NCBI GenBank assembly: GCA_934141445.1
Contig: CAKPCF010000010.1
Location: forward strand, 1 to 51,047
Source: an uncultured Clostridia bacterium
GTDB taxonomy: Bacteria > Bacillota > Clostridia > TANB77 > CAG-508
Direction of reading: 5' to 3'
DNA: 51,047 bases
The position numbers and the translations under genes were made by a program. Below, in pieces: positions 7,816 through 18,094 of this stretch. The notes under the pieces were generated by a model. The model was not told where the DNA came from and ran no database searches. It saw only the letters and a list, made by a program, of their open reading frames with translations. Position 1 is the stretch's first letter, and the number at the start of each line of letters is the position of its first letter.

Positions 7816-9810
7816 TTATTCTTCAATCATTTTCTCAAAATCAGCTTCACTAATAACTTGTACGCCTAGTTCTTGTGCCTTAGTTAATTTACTTCCACTA
7901 TCTTCTCCGGCTAAAACATAACTTGTTTTTTTAGATACTGAAGATGAAGTTTTTCCTCCAAATCTTTCTATTATCTCTTCTGCTTCTTTTCTAGAAAATT
8001 TATCTAAAGCTCCTGTTAATACAAATATCTTGCCATCAAATCTCAAATCTGTACTCTCTTCTTCTAAAGCTTCCATGTTTAAACCATAATTTTTAAGTCT
8101 ATTTATTAAATCTTGAGTTTGTGGTTGAGCAAAAAATTCAAAAACACTTTCTGCCATTATTTCTCCCATATCATCAACACTATTTAAACTTTCTAAACTA
8201 GCATTCATCAAATTATCCATATTTCTATATTTTTTAGCTAGCTGTTTAGCAGCTTTAACTCCAATATGTCTGATTCCAAATCCATTTATCAATCTATATA
8301 AATCATTTGATTTACTAGCATTGATACTATCTATTAAATTTTGAGCAAATTTTTTACCATTCTTTTTTAGAGAAGCAATATCTTCTAATTTTAGTTCATA
8401 TAAATCTGCAATATTCTTTATAAATTCTCTATTTAAAAATTCCTCTATTATATTATCTCCTAAGCCTTTTATGTTCATAGCTTCTCTTGATGCAAAGTGA
8501 ATTATATTTCTATACTGTTTTGCAGGACATTCTATTCCTATACATCTACGAATTGCTTCTCCTTCTTCACGTATTGCATCAGCTCCACACACTGGACATT
8601 TTTCTGGAATAACAAAATCTCTTTCGGTTCCATCTCTTTTTTCTTTAAGAACTCCAACAACTTCTGGAATTACATCTCCAGCCTTTTGAATAATTACAGT
8701 ATCTCCAATTTTCAAACCTTTTTCCATTACAAAATCTTCATTATGTAATGTTGTTTTTGAAATAGTTGAGCCTGCAACTTTTACTGGTTCTAAAATTGCC
8801 ATAGGAGTAATTGCTCCTGTTCTACCAACTTGAAATACAATATCTTTCAATTTTGTAGCTTTTTGCTCTGGTGGATATTTATAAGCAATAGCCCACTTTG
8901 GTGTTTTATAATTTGTTCCTAAAATTTCTCTTTGCTCAAGATTATCTACTTTTATAACAGCTCCATCTATACCAAAAGTTAAATCATCTCTATTTTCTCC
9001 AATTTTGTTTATAGCTTCAATTGCTTCTGGAATACTATTACATTTTTCTATTACAGGATTTACATTAAATCCTAATTTTTTCATATAATCTAATGATTCA
9101 TAATGTGATGTAAATTTTATATCTTCTGATTTTTGAACATTAAATATATAAATATCTAAAGGTCTTGAAGCTGTAATCTTACTATCTAATTGTCTTAAAG
9201 AACCTGCTGCTGCATTTCTTGCATTTGCAAAAAGTGGTTCTTCATTTTCGATTCTTTCCTGATTCATTGCTTCAAATTCACTTTTTCCTATAAAAACTTC
9301 TCCTCTTACAGTAATTGTAACAGGTTCAGTTAACTTTTGAGGAATATGTTTAATTGTTTTTAAGTTTTCAGTAATATCTTCTCCAACAAGCCCATTACCT
9401 CTTGTAGCACCTCTAAAAAATTCACCATTTATATATTCCAAACTTACAGAAAGACCATCTATCTTTGTTTCAACAACATAATTTACATCTTGTGTGCCTA
9501 ATGTTTTTTTAGTTCTTTCATCAAAAGCATATAATTCTTCAAAATCAAATATATCTTGCAAGCTTTGAAGTGGTATTTCATGTTCAACTTTTGCAAATCC
9601 TTCTTTTACAGTACCACCTACATGTTGTGTTAATGAATCTTTTGAAATAAATTCTGGATATTCTTTTTCAAGATTTCTAAGTTCAACCATAAGCATATCA
9701 TACTCAAAATCACTTATGTCTGGATTATCATCATCATAATATTTTTTTGCATAATATGCAGTTAATTTATTTAACTCATCAATTCTCTTTTTAGCTTCTT
9801 GTTTATTCAT
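7816..9810 (-). CDS. ligA: NAD-dependent DNA ligase LigA
   Basis: Seals nicks during replication and repair using NAD+. The 664 residues cover the full set of domains: Ia (YY at 19-20, conserved DISDFEYD), the adenylation domain with the KIDG motif whose Lys116 is the AMP acceptor, an OB fold (FQVGRTGAITPMAILEPV), a four-cysteine zinc finger (CPVCG ... CIGIECP), helix-hairpin-helix repeats, and a C-terminal BRCT domain from about 588. RBS GAGGAAACAA precedes the ATG. pgsA lies just upstream with a 19-base gap, so the two are probably cotranscribed. Confidence 0.97.
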   Translation of the reverse strand: MNKQEAKKRIDELNKLTAYYAKKYYDDDNPDISDFEYDMLMVELRNLEKEYPEFISKDSLTQHVGGTVKEGFAKVEHEIPLQSLQDIFDFEELYAFDERTKKTLGTQDVNYVVETKIDGLSVSLEYINGEFFRGATRGNGLVGEDITENLKTIKHIPQKLTEPVTITVRGEVFIGKSEFEAMNQERIENEEPLFANARNAAAGSLRQLDSKITASRPLDIYIFNVQKSEDIKFTSHYESLDYMKKLGFNVNPVIEKCNSIPEAIEAINKIGENRDDLTFGIDGAVIKVDNLEQREILGTNYKTPKWAIAYKYPPEQKATKLKDIVFQVGRTGAITPMAILEPVKVAGSTISKTTLHNEDFVMEKGLKIGDTVIIQKAGDVIPEVVGVLKEKRDGTERDFVIPEKCPVCGADAIREEGEAIRRCIGIECPAKQYRNIIHFASREAMNIKGLGDNIIEEFLNREFIKNIADLYELKLEDIASLKKNGKKFAQNLIDSINASKSNDLYRLINGFGIRHIGVKAAKQLAKKYRNMDNLMNASLESLNSVDDMGEIMAESVFEFFAQPQTQDLINRLKNYGLNMEALEEESTDLRFDGKIFVLTGALDKFSRKEAEEIIERFGGKTSSSVSKKTSYVLAGEDSGSKLTKAQELGVQVISEADFEKMIEE

Positions 9811-9828
9811 TTGTTTCCTCTTTCCAAT

Positions 9829-10443
9829 TTATTCTTTAAATAAATCTTTTCCTTTTTTCAAATAATCATAACCTGAAAAAATAGTAGCAATTACAGATAT
9901 AATTAGTAAAACAGTTGTAATAATATTTAATATTAAACTTGGTGTTGGCATACTTAATGTACTTGCTTTAAAACAATCAGCAAAATTATATTTATCTATA
10001 AATACTAAAATAATTGCAATCATTTGTGTAACAGTTTTTAATTTTCCCCAAACAGATGCTGCAACAACTTTTCCACCTTTTTCAACTGCTACTAGTCTAT
10101 AGCCAGATACAATAAATTCTCTAGCCAAAACAATTATAGGAATCCATGCTGGAATCTTTCCAAATTCAACTAACATAACTAGAGCAGATAAAACTAAAAT
10201 TTTATCTGCAAGTGGGTCTAGGAATTTTCCAAAAGTAGTTACCATATTTCTACTTCTTGCAATATATCCATCTAGTTTGTCTGTTATTGATGCTATTATA
10301 AAAATAACATTCATAATCCATAGATATACTGGTATTCCTAAAAATTCTCCACTTATTCCTCCAAGTTCTCCAATATATCCTATAACAACAAATATAGGAA
10401 CTAAAATTATACGAAAAATTGTTAATTTATTTGCTAAATTCAT
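9829..10443 (-). CDS. pgsA: CDP-diacylglycerol-glycerol-3-phosphate 3-phosphatidyltransferase PgsA
   Basis: Makes phosphatidylglycerophosphate from CDP-diacylglycerol and glycerol-3-phosphate, the committed step to phosphatidylglycerol. The 204-residue integral membrane protein has about five or six helices and the CDP-alcohol phosphotransferase signature D-G-x2-A-R-x8-G-x3-D-x3-D, seen as DKLDGYIARSRNM...FGKFLDPLADK. The start at MNLANKLTIFR fits the family; GAAAGGA lies 12 bases upstream. A start seven codons earlier (10464) is possible. Tight linkage to ligA downstream and the UPF0182 gene upstream. Confidence 0.95.
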   Translation of the reverse strand: MNLANKLTIFRIILVPIFVVIGYIGELGGISGEFLGIPVYLWIMNVIFIIASITDKLDGYIARSRNMVTTFGKFLDPLADKILVLSALVMLVEFGKIPAWIPIIVLAREFIVSGYRLVAVEKGGKVVAASVWGKLKTVTQMIAIILVFIDKYNFADCFKASTLSMPTPSLILNIITTVLLIISVIATIFSGYDYLKKGKDLFKE

Positions 10444-10502
10444 TTTTACTCTCATTCCTTTCATAACTTAAAATGCTTGCAACATTTTTTCTCTTTTGGT
10501 TA

Positions 10503-13358
10503 CTAATTATTTTCTACAATATTTGAAATATTGAAAATGCTATTTGTTACTGTATTAGTATCTTTTAACGTGTTTGATATCTTCTTATTTTTTGAAATTT
10601 CTTTTTCTCTTGCAACTTTTAATTGTTTTAATAAAGCCTCTAGTTTTGATAAATCCTTTCCAATCATCTCAAAATCACCAGATTCCTTTGATTCTTGTAA
10701 ATTGCTTTCAGCTTTTAAAACAGAATCTATAATAGCAGATATATCTTCCATATCAACTACATTTATGTCTACTGCATAATCTGTAAACAAATTGTTTAAT
10801 GCTTCTTCAATATTATCACCTATTGCAACTGTACTGCCCGAAGCAACAATTACTTTCTTTAATACTGGAATTTCATCTGTATCATTTAACATTACTTGGT
10901 AAACAGGCTCAACATATAGTAAAGTATTATTTATTGGAATTATTTTTATTTCTCTAGTAAGTTTTGTACCAGATGTATTTAATTTTTCAAGTTCTTCTGA
11001 AATTGTAGTGTCTTGCTCTATTTGATTGTTAAGTTGTGCAATTCCTACAACATTATTTTCAGCAGAAAATTTATACAAGTTTAACTTTGGAACACCATTT
11101 TCGCAAGTTCCAACTAAATATGAAATTATATTTTGTTTTGATTGTCTATTATATGTTAAAACAATTCCAAATTGTTCTTTATTAGAATCTGGCGTCTTGC
11201 ACATTGTATAAGTTGGTTCCATTGCAGATGTTGCTTTTTTAGTTCCAGATGTACCAAGCGTAGTAGGTGTTATTTGCCATAAATCATCTGACCTGTATAA
11301 AGAATCCGCACTAATATCATGATATGTAGCAATCATTTTAGATTGAACTTCATATAAATATTTTGGATATGTAAAGTGCTCTGAAATTTCCGTTGGAATT
11401 TCTTCATCTGAGAATAGTCCCTTATACATATTTTTATATGCCATTATCATTGGATCTGTTTTATCTGTTATATAAAATGTTGTTGTTCCATTATATGCAT
11501 CAATCAATACTTTTACAGAATTTCTAATATAATTTATTTTTTCTCGTTCTTTATTAGGATTCTCAACTGTAAGAATTTGAGAATATGGATATTCACTTGA
11601 AGTTGTATATCCATCTATTACCCAAACTAATTTACCAGAGTTTGTAATAACTAAATAAGGTTCATCATCATATTCTATATATGGTAAAACACTTTTTACT
11701 CTATTTAAAATATTTCTATTTGCTATAATTTTAGTTTCATCTGTTACATAAGATGAAAATGCTAATTTCAAATTTCTATTTGTTATTCCTAAAATAAATC
11801 TATCCCAAAAATTCAAGTTTAATCCAGCAGAACCTTTATATACATTTTCTTCATACGTAGTTGCAGTTATTGGATAATCATATTCTTTTCCAAATTCAGT
11901 ATTTACTGCAATTACACTATCTGTATCCATGCCAAAATAAATTCTTGGCTCTGTTATTTTTAAGTTTCCAACTTCATTAGAAAAATCTGATAATAAATAT
12001 TCAGCATATCCATTATGGTCTCTATCGCTTGCAGAACTAATTATCGCAGAATATCCATGAGTATATTTAAAAGTTCTATTATTATAGCTTATATCATATC
12101 CACTAAGTATCTCTCTTGGTGTTATATATACAATTTGATTTTTTCCATTGATTTTATAATTTGCAAGTTGTGTTCTTCTATAAGAATAATATACACTATT
12201 GTCTTGATGAATTGATACCATTTTCAAAATAACATCTTGTGATATTACAGGAATATTAGATATTATATCTGAATTTTTATTTACTTCTTCTCTTGTAATT
12301 GTTTCATATGAAGAAATATTTTTTTGCTCAATATCAATTCCATAAGCTTTTTTTGTATTTTCAATATTATATTCTATATAGTCTTTTTCTTTATCTAATT
12401 GATTATTTTGTACATAAATTACTTGATAATATGTCATTGCTAAAAATAAACAAACCATATATACTGGTACAATACTTGCAGAAATCATACCTTGTTTAAA
12501 ATTGCCTTTTTTTACAGCTCTAAATAATCTTAATACAGAATAAATCATTACAATACTTAAAATTCTATATCCCCATAATTTAATGGTTGTATCTGTAGCT
12601 CCTGCTCCAGTAAGTTCTGTATCTGAAATTGTCATCATATTTTGTGTTAAAATTCCTTGTGAATAGCAAATTATATAGCCAGCAAAAATCACAACAATCA
12701 TTATAGAAAAAAACATCAATTGTTTTATAAATGTATTTTTCTTTAAAGTTTCTGTTGATACTCCATCTAAAAATCTGTTCAATGTAATTACATAGTAAAC
12801 AGCTGTATATACTATTAAGAAAACTAAGAAAGCAATTACTAGTAATAAGCAACTCTTTATAAATGGTAATTCAAACATATAATATCCTATATCTAAATGA
12901 AAAATAGGATCTGGATTTCCTCCAAATTTTGTACTGTTTATAAACATTGCATATTGTTTTACAAGATTTGATGGAACAATTAAACTTGCTACAATTCCAC
13001 ATATTAAAGCTAAACTTTTATTTGGAAGCTTAGGCAAGCTAACTTTATCCTCATCAAAAAATTTTTTTAATCCGCTCTTAATTACTTTATTATTTATGTA
13101 TACACAAATATATACAAATAAAAAAGTAATTCCAGAAATTGTATAAATATTTTTTAAATCTGTTAATAATACAGATGTATAATTTTCTCCAACTTGCTTA
13201 ACATTTAAATATTTTGACCTTATTGAAAAGAAATTTCCAATAATGAATATAACCAAAATTGCAATTACTGCTAATGTTCTCCAAGCTACATTTATATTCT
13301 TTTTATTATTTTCTTTATTATCATTCGTGTTATTTTTCACTTTATTTTTATTACTCAC
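10503..13358 (-). CDS. UPF0182 family membrane protein
   Basis: A 951-residue member of the UPF0182 family, found in many Gram-positives and cyanobacteria, function not established. The N-terminal 300 residues hold about seven membrane helices with the family motif DPIFHLDIGYYMFELPF. A very large extracytoplasmic domain (about 310-870) follows, containing TPREILSGYD, YFGMDTD and DGYTTSSEYPYSQ. The extreme C-terminus is a Lys/Glu/Asn-rich tail. The Asn-rich first 25 residues are low complexity. Transcribed with pgsA and ligA downstream. Confidence 0.9.
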   Translation of the reverse strand: MSNKNKVKNNTNDNKENNKKNINVAWRTLAVIAILVIFIIGNFFSIRSKYLNVKQVGENYTSVLLTDLKNIYTISGITFLFVYICVYINNKVIKSGLKKFFDEDKVSLPKLPNKSLALICGIVASLIVPSNLVKQYAMFINSTKFGGNPDPIFHLDIGYYMFELPFIKSCLLLVIAFLVFLIVYTAVYYVITLNRFLDGVSTETLKKNTFIKQLMFFSIMIVVIFAGYIICYSQGILTQNMMTISDTELTGAGATDTTIKLWGYRILSIVMIYSVLRLFRAVKKGNFKQGMISASIVPVYMVCLFLAMTYYQVIYVQNNQLDKEKDYIEYNIENTKKAYGIDIEQKNISSYETITREEVNKNSDIISNIPVISQDVILKMVSIHQDNSVYYSYRRTQLANYKINGKNQIVYITPREILSGYDISYNNRTFKYTHGYSAIISSASDRDHNGYAEYLLSDFSNEVGNLKITEPRIYFGMDTDSVIAVNTEFGKEYDYPITATTYEENVYKGSAGLNLNFWDRFILGITNRNLKLAFSSYVTDETKIIANRNILNRVKSVLPYIEYDDEPYLVITNSGKLVWVIDGYTTSSEYPYSQILTVENPNKEREKINYIRNSVKVLIDAYNGTTTFYITDKTDPMIMAYKNMYKGLFSDEEIPTEISEHFTYPKYLYEVQSKMIATYHDISADSLYRSDDLWQITPTTLGTSGTKKATSAMEPTYTMCKTPDSNKEQFGIVLTYNRQSKQNIISYLVGTCENGVPKLNLYKFSAENNVVGIAQLNNQIEQDTTISEELEKLNTSGTKLTREIKIIPINNTLLYVEPVYQVMLNDTDEIPVLKKVIVASGSTVAIGDNIEEALNNLFTDYAVDINVVDMEDISAIIDSVLKAESNLQESKESGDFEMIGKDLSKLEALLKQLKVAREKEISKNKKISNTLKDTNTVTNSIFNISNIVENN

Positions 13359-13383
13359 AAATGACCCCTCTTTCTTTTTTAAA

Positions 13384-14289
13384 CTAAATTATTGCATCTA
13401 AAAATTCTTGTGAATTAAATACTTCCATATCATCTATTTGTTCACCTACACCAATAAACTTAACTGGTATTTTATTTTCTGCTACAATTCCTAAAACAAC
13501 TCCACCTTTAGCTGTTCCATCTAATTTTGTAAGTACAATTCCAGTAATATCTGTTGTTTCTTTAAAAGCTTTTACTTGTAATATAGCATTTTGACCTGTT
13601 TCTGCATCTAAAACCATTAGAACTTCTTTACTTGCTTCTGGCATTTCTTTTTCTATTACTTTCTTAATTTTAGCAAGCTCGTCCATTAAATATTTTTTAT
13701 TGTGCAATCTACCAGCAGTATCACATATTAAAACATCAGCATCTAACTCTTTCGTTTTTTGAATTGCATCAAAAACAACAGATGCTGGATCTGTTCCTTC
13801 ATTTTTCTTTACTATTGTACTATTTGAGCGTTCTGCCCATATTTCTAATTGTTCAACAGCAGCAGCTCTAAAAGTATCTGCAGCTGCAATTACAACTTTC
13901 TTTCCTTCTTTTACAAGTTTGTTGGCAATTTTCCCTATAGATGTTGTCTTTCCAACACCATTAACTCCAACAACTAGAATAACAGATGGCTTTGTATCTA
14001 AATTAAGCTTTGGCTCTGCTACATCTAATATTTCCTTCATAATTTCTTTTAAAGCTCTTTTTACATCTGCTTCATCTTCAATTTTTTCTTTTTTTATTTT
14101 AGTTCTTAATTTTTCAATAATTTCCATTGATGTTTCCATACCAATGTCTGAAGTAACAAGAACTTCTTCAAGTTCTTCTAGTAGTTCTTCATCAACTTTT
14201 CTAAAAGAACTAAATACATTATTTATTTTTTCATTTATTGTTTGCTTTGTTTTTCCTAAACCACTTTTTAATTTATCAAAAAAACCCAT
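13384..14289 (-). CDS. ftsY: Signal recognition particle receptor FtsY
   Basis: FtsY is the SRP receptor GTPase that docks ribosome-nascent-chain complexes to the translocon. The 301 residues are the NG form without the long acidic A domain. Visible: P-loop GVNGVGKTTSIGKIA, the insertion-box DTFRAAAVEQLE, DTAGRLHNK, TKLDGTAKGG and the closing GVGEQIDDMEVF. A strong AAGGAGG site precedes the ATG. The gene is separated from spoIIP upstream by a terminator. ffh/ylxM, often its neighbours, are not in the window. Confidence 0.97.
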   Translation of the reverse strand: MGFFDKLKSGLGKTKQTINEKINNVFSSFRKVDEELLEELEEVLVTSDIGMETSMEIIEKLRTKIKKEKIEDEADVKRALKEIMKEILDVAEPKLNLDTKPSVILVVGVNGVGKTTSIGKIANKLVKEGKKVVIAAADTFRAAAVEQLEIWAERSNSTIVKKNEGTDPASVVFDAIQKTKELDADVLICDTAGRLHNKKYLMDELAKIKKVIEKEMPEASKEVLMVLDAETGQNAILQVKAFKETTDITGIVLTKLDGTAKGGVVLGIVAENKIPVKFIGVGEQIDDMEVFNSQEFLDAII

Positions 14290-14377
14290 AAAGCCTCCTT
14301 AAATTTTGTAAATATTTCCTTTTATTTATATCATTATATGCCTTAAAAATCAATAGTATTTGATATAAAGTCAAACA

Positions 14378-14411
14378 AAAATGAGTTCTACCAAAAAGTA
14401 AAACTCATTTT
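14378..14411 (-). terminator. spoIIP terminator
   Basis: A 10-bp stem (AAAATGAGTT with AACTCATTTT) with a 14-base loop lies just after the spoIIP stop; on the minus strand it runs into TTTTTGTTTG. It separates spoIIP from ftsY. Confidence 0.75.
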
Positions 14412-14417
14412 ATCTTT

Positions 14418-15632
14418 TTATTTCATTACCTCTGAAATTACACTTGCTAAGTATTTCATGCTTGCATTACATTCTTCCAAAGTATTACCTGTTGCTCCAA
14501 CTTCTATTATGCATGCACCTTTTGCTAAATTTTGATTATATCTAGAATTTCTTACAATCATTGGTTTAAACAAATCTGGATACATTTCTTCTGCTTTTTC
14601 CTGCACTTTCACAGCTAACTTTAAGTTTTGTTCCCAATTTGGATGTTCCAATCCACCTCCATTTGTACCAATTACAAACATTAGTTGTGCCACTCTTTCA
14701 TCTCCAATTTGTACAGTAGGTCCATACGAACTATCGCTTCCAATTGCATCTCTATGTAAATCTATTACATTTTCAATACTACTATTTTCTTGCAAAATAC
14801 TTTTCACAGTTGCCATAGACCTTGTATATGAACCAGTATAAGCTGGATAATCATGATATGTTGTAGAATGAATAACATTATATCCAAGTTTTGTTAAATT
14901 CTCTGTTAGAACACTTCCAACTCTTGCAACAGAATGATTTAAATCTATTGTTCTGAAATTTCCACTAGGCTCATATTGTTCAGCATCAGTAGCTGTATAG
15001 CTCTCACATGTATGTGTATGAAAGATAACAATATCCTTCTTATTAGAATAATCAATATCTGGTTTTAATATATCTTCTGTTAATGTATATTTAGACTCGT
15101 TTTTTATTTTAACACTTCCATAAGTAGTATTAAAACTATCTTTTTTATTTTTATCACTATTTATTTTAGTTTCAGCTTTTTTTGGAATATTATTTATTTC
15201 ATTAGAATCGGTCTCATTTTCAACATTATTGCTTTCTTCTTTTTCTGTGTCTTCACTACTTGTTGTTGAAGTTGATATTTCTTCATTATTTTCTACCAAT
15301 TTAGATTTAAATTCAACCGTTTCTTCTTGATTTTCTTGTTCCATAATAGCTTCTTCATTTGACAATAATTTAATTTCTGATGAAATAATTTTTTTGGCAT
15401 TTGTTACCTTATTAAGTTTAATGTCACTATCTCCAAAACTAAACAAAGCTAAAGAGCTTCTCATTACCTTTATATATTCTTTTGAAACAATTTTACTATC
15501 ACCTAGTTTGCTTATCCTATTTATAGAAATTTTTAACAAATTAAAAATCATTGCCACCAGAATTGTTGCAATGATAATTTTAACTATTTTCTTTATAATT
15601 TCTTTTAAATTTACTACTGTTAAATTTATCAT
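14418..15632 (-). CDS. spoIIP: Stage II sporulation protein P (SpoIIP)
   Basis: SpoIIP is the membrane-anchored amidase/endopeptidase that, with SpoIID and SpoIIM, degrades septal peptidoglycan during engulfment. The 404 residues comprise an N-terminal membrane helix (about 10-30), an acidic Ser/Glu/Asn-rich linker (about 85-170) and the catalytic domain: FHTHTCESY, then VIDLHRDA, the Zn-ligand and active-site regions of the family, and a late IIEVGATGNT with the conserved Glu. AGAGAGG sits 5 bases before the ATG. A sigma-E-type promoter lies directly upstream, as expected for mother-cell expression. Its presence is good evidence that the organism forms spores. Confidence 0.95.
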   Translation of the reverse strand: MINLTVVNLKEIIKKIVKIIIATILVAMIFNLLKISINRISKLGDSKIVSKEYIKVMRSSLALFSFGDSDIKLNKVTNAKKIISSEIKLLSNEEAIMEQENQEETVEFKSKLVENNEEISTSTTSSEDTEKEESNNVENETDSNEINNIPKKAETKINSDKNKKDSFNTTYGSVKIKNESKYTLTEDILKPDIDYSNKKDIVIFHTHTCESYTATDAEQYEPSGNFRTIDLNHSVARVGSVLTENLTKLGYNVIHSTTYHDYPAYTGSYTRSMATVKSILQENSSIENVIDLHRDAIGSDSSYGPTVQIGDERVAQLMFVIGTNGGGLEHPNWEQNLKLAVKVQEKAEEMYPDLFKPMIVRNSRYNQNLAKGACIIEVGATGNTLEECNASMKYLASVISEVMK

Positions 15633-15650
15633 ATAAACCTCTCTACACCT

Positions 15651-15679
15651 AATATATGTGTGTAAAAAGTCTATATGCC
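15651..15679 (-). promoter_or_regulatory. Putative sigma-E promoter of spoIIP
   Basis: On the minus strand GGCATAT, 14 bases, then CATATATT. This fits the sporulation sigma-E pattern (ATA-centred -35, 13-15 spacer, CATAnnnT -10) and lies about 20-45 bases before the spoIIP start, in a 48-base gap after the ABC permease. Confidence 0.5.
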
Positions 15680-15680
15680 T

Positions 15681-17324
15681 TTAATATATCTTTTCAAATA
15701 AATTATTTACATTATTTTTTATATAATTGATAATAAATTTCAATTGCACACTTAAGAATACAGTTGAAACTATAAAATATACATTGATAGTTTGTAGTTT
15801 TGAAGCAACAAAAATTAAAATTCCAGCTTCAATTAAAGCAACTATCATAAAATAAAATATATTTATGTTTTGCTTTACAACTGTATATTCACTAGCCCAA
15901 TTCAATTTTGGTCTTTTTAAATCAATTATTATTCCTATATAGTTTAATAAAATATTTAAAATAATAGCCATAATAAATATTTCTACTAAAACATATATTT
16001 TAAATTTTAGTAAAAATCCTGCTAATATTATAAAATATATTATTGGAAAAAGATTCATAATAATTCCCGGATAAATTTTATATAAAATTTGTTCACTTAA
16101 GTTTATTGGTAAATACTTCATAATAGTAGCATTTTCAGCATCTCTCGAAATTGATGTTACAGCAATAAAATTAAATAAAAACATAAGACAAATTATTCCT
16201 AAACAAAATGCAATTACCATAGGATTTATTGACATGTCTGCTATATATGCTGTATATTCTTCCATCATCTGTTCGCCACTATGTATTTGCATAAAAATAG
16301 GTAAACTCATAATAATTGGAAATATCACTGGTGGTAGAACACATTGCATGAAAAATATAGGGTTTCGTATCAAATTTTTAAATTCTTTTACTATATATGT
16401 TTTCTTAATTGAATTCTTTAAATACATTCTTTCATCAATTTTTTTATTTTGTTTTATTCCATTTGATAAGCTTTTAGTTGCACTAATTAAATATACTTTA
16501 GAAGTCACAAAAACAAACACATAATATATAATCAAACTAGATACAACTAATCCTACGAAAAAGATATATCCATTAAAATCATTATATTGATTTAATGTAA
16601 TTGCTGACATTTTTATAGTTCCAAAGATTCTAGTCGCTGAACCAATAGTAATATCAACCTTTTTCATAACTGCTAAAATTTCTGTGCTATTAAGTTCTTG
16701 ATTATTCATTCCTACAAATTGCATTGCAACAACAAAAATTAATGTTAATGCAACAGTTATGTATTGAACAAAATCCTTATTTTTTATAACATCAGTAAAT
16801 CTCATAATAATTATCAAACATGTGACAATAAACATTGTAGGAACAACTGGAAATAGTAAAAAAACTAATGCTAAATAAATATAATATAAAACTCCAACAT
16901 TAAACATTACTCCATATATCACTAAAGCTGGTAATAAAAATGGAAGCATCATTAAATAATGTGAAAATATTAAAACATTACATTTTGCCATCAAAACTCT
17001 ACTTGATTTAATCGGTAATGGTAAAATATATTCTAAATCTTTCGAAAAATATAATACATTTAAAGCAGAAAATAAAGTCCTAAATAGTATAAGTAATACT
17101 GTAATTTCAAAGACAAATTTTAAAAATAAATATTCACTTTTCACAGGAATAAGAATATTTAAAACTTGATAACTCATATATGCAACTATTCCTGCTATAT
17201 ATGCATATAAAAGCAAATATAAAATTATTTTTCCAATTTTTCCTAATTTCGTATTTTTTTCATTTTCATTCTTTTGAAATGAATTTTTTATTAAAATTTT
17301 AGTTAAATTAAGAACATCTTTCAT
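15681..17324 (-). CDS. ABC exporter permease subunit
   Basis: A 547-residue integral membrane protein with about twelve or more hydrophobic segments, typical of large ABC-2-type permeases from Clostridia. The conserved stretch LYFSKDLEYILPLPIKSSRVLMAK (quoted here as FSKDLEYILPLPIKS) is a cytoplasmic motif I associate with this permease family. It ends the ABC pair, 13 bases downstream of the ATPase, so the two form one transporter. Substrate unknown; this family is linked to membrane-stress, bacteriocin-immunity or envelope functions, but no specific claim can be made. Confidence 0.85.
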   Translation of the reverse strand: MKDVLNLTKILIKNSFQKNENEKNTKLGKIGKIILYLLLYAYIAGIVAYMSYQVLNILIPVKSEYLFLKFVFEITVLLILFRTLFSALNVLYFSKDLEYILPLPIKSSRVLMAKCNVLIFSHYLMMLPFLLPALVIYGVMFNVGVLYYIYLALVFLLFPVVPTMFIVTCLIIIMRFTDVIKNKDFVQYITVALTLIFVVAMQFVGMNNQELNSTEILAVMKKVDITIGSATRIFGTIKMSAITLNQYNDFNGYIFFVGLVVSSLIIYYVFVFVTSKVYLISATKSLSNGIKQNKKIDERMYLKNSIKKTYIVKEFKNLIRNPIFFMQCVLPPVIFPIIMSLPIFMQIHSGEQMMEEYTAYIADMSINPMVIAFCLGIICLMFLFNFIAVTSISRDAENATIMKYLPINLSEQILYKIYPGIIMNLFPIIYFIILAGFLLKFKIYVLVEIFIMAIILNILLNYIGIIIDLKRPKLNWASEYTVVKQNINIFYFMIVALIEAGILIFVASKLQTINVYFIVSTVFLSVQLKFIINYIKNNVNNLFEKIY

Positions 17325-17336
17325 TTATTTTTTCCC

Positions 17337-18071
17337 CTACTTATCACTTTTTTCTGTTATTTCTAAAAATAGTTTCTCTAATGAAGCATTTTCTTTTAAC
17401 TTTGTTTGCATCTCGTCAAATGTTCCTACAAATAGTAACTTTCCTTTATTTATAATGCCAATTCTATCACATAATTTTTCAGCTACTTCTAGCACATGTG
17501 TAGAAAAAAATACAACATTACCATTTTCTTTATGCTCTTTCATCATTTCTTTTAAATCGTAAGAAGATTTTGGATCTAAGCCAGTTAATGGTTCATCTAA
17601 AATCCAGTTTTTTGGATTATGTAATAATACACTTATAATCATCAATTTTTGTCTCATTCCATGTGAGTAGCTCTGAATTTGACTGTTTAAATTATCATAA
17701 ATTTCAAATTTCTTTGATAAACTCTCTATTTTATTTTTTCTTATATCTTTTGGTACTTTATAAACATCAGCAATAAAATTCAAATATTCAATTCCTTTTA
17801 ATTTTAAAAATACATCTGGAGAATCTGGAATATAACCAAAGTTCATTTTAGCTTCTATAGGTGATTTTCTAATACTCTTTCCATCTATTAAAATATCTCC
17901 ACCTTCATCCATATCTAATATTCCAGTAAGCATTTTAATTGTTGTTGTTTTTCCAGCTCCATTTGGTCCTAAAAACCCAAATATTTCTCCATTTTTAACA
18001 GTAAAGTTCAAATTATCTACTGATTTTTTATCTTCTACAAAAGATTTACTTACATTTTTAAATTCTATCAT
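17337..18071 (-). CDS. ABC transporter ATP-binding protein
   Basis: A 244-residue nucleotide-binding subunit of an ABC-2-type exporter. Walker A GPNGAGKTTTIK, Q-loop region MNFGYIPDSPD, signature YSHGMRQKL (a variant of LSGGQ), Walker B WILDEPLTGLDP and switch His in STHVLEV are all present. The signature and the LTGLDP D-loop match the CcmA/YhaQ-like group. It is transcribed ahead of, and with, the large permease; together they make an exporter of unknown substrate. Confidence 0.93.
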   Translation of the reverse strand: MIEFKNVSKSFVEDKKSVDNLNFTVKNGEIFGFLGPNGAGKTTTIKMLTGILDMDEGGDILIDGKSIRKSPIEAKMNFGYIPDSPDVFLKLKGIEYLNFIADVYKVPKDIRKNKIESLSKKFEIYDNLNSQIQSYSHGMRQKLMIISVLLHNPKNWILDEPLTGLDPKSSYDLKEMMKEHKENGNVVFFSTHVLEVAEKLCDRIGIINKGKLLFVGTFDEMQTKLKENASLEKLFLEITEKSDK

Positions 18072-18094
18072 TACAACACACTTTCTTCAAATAA

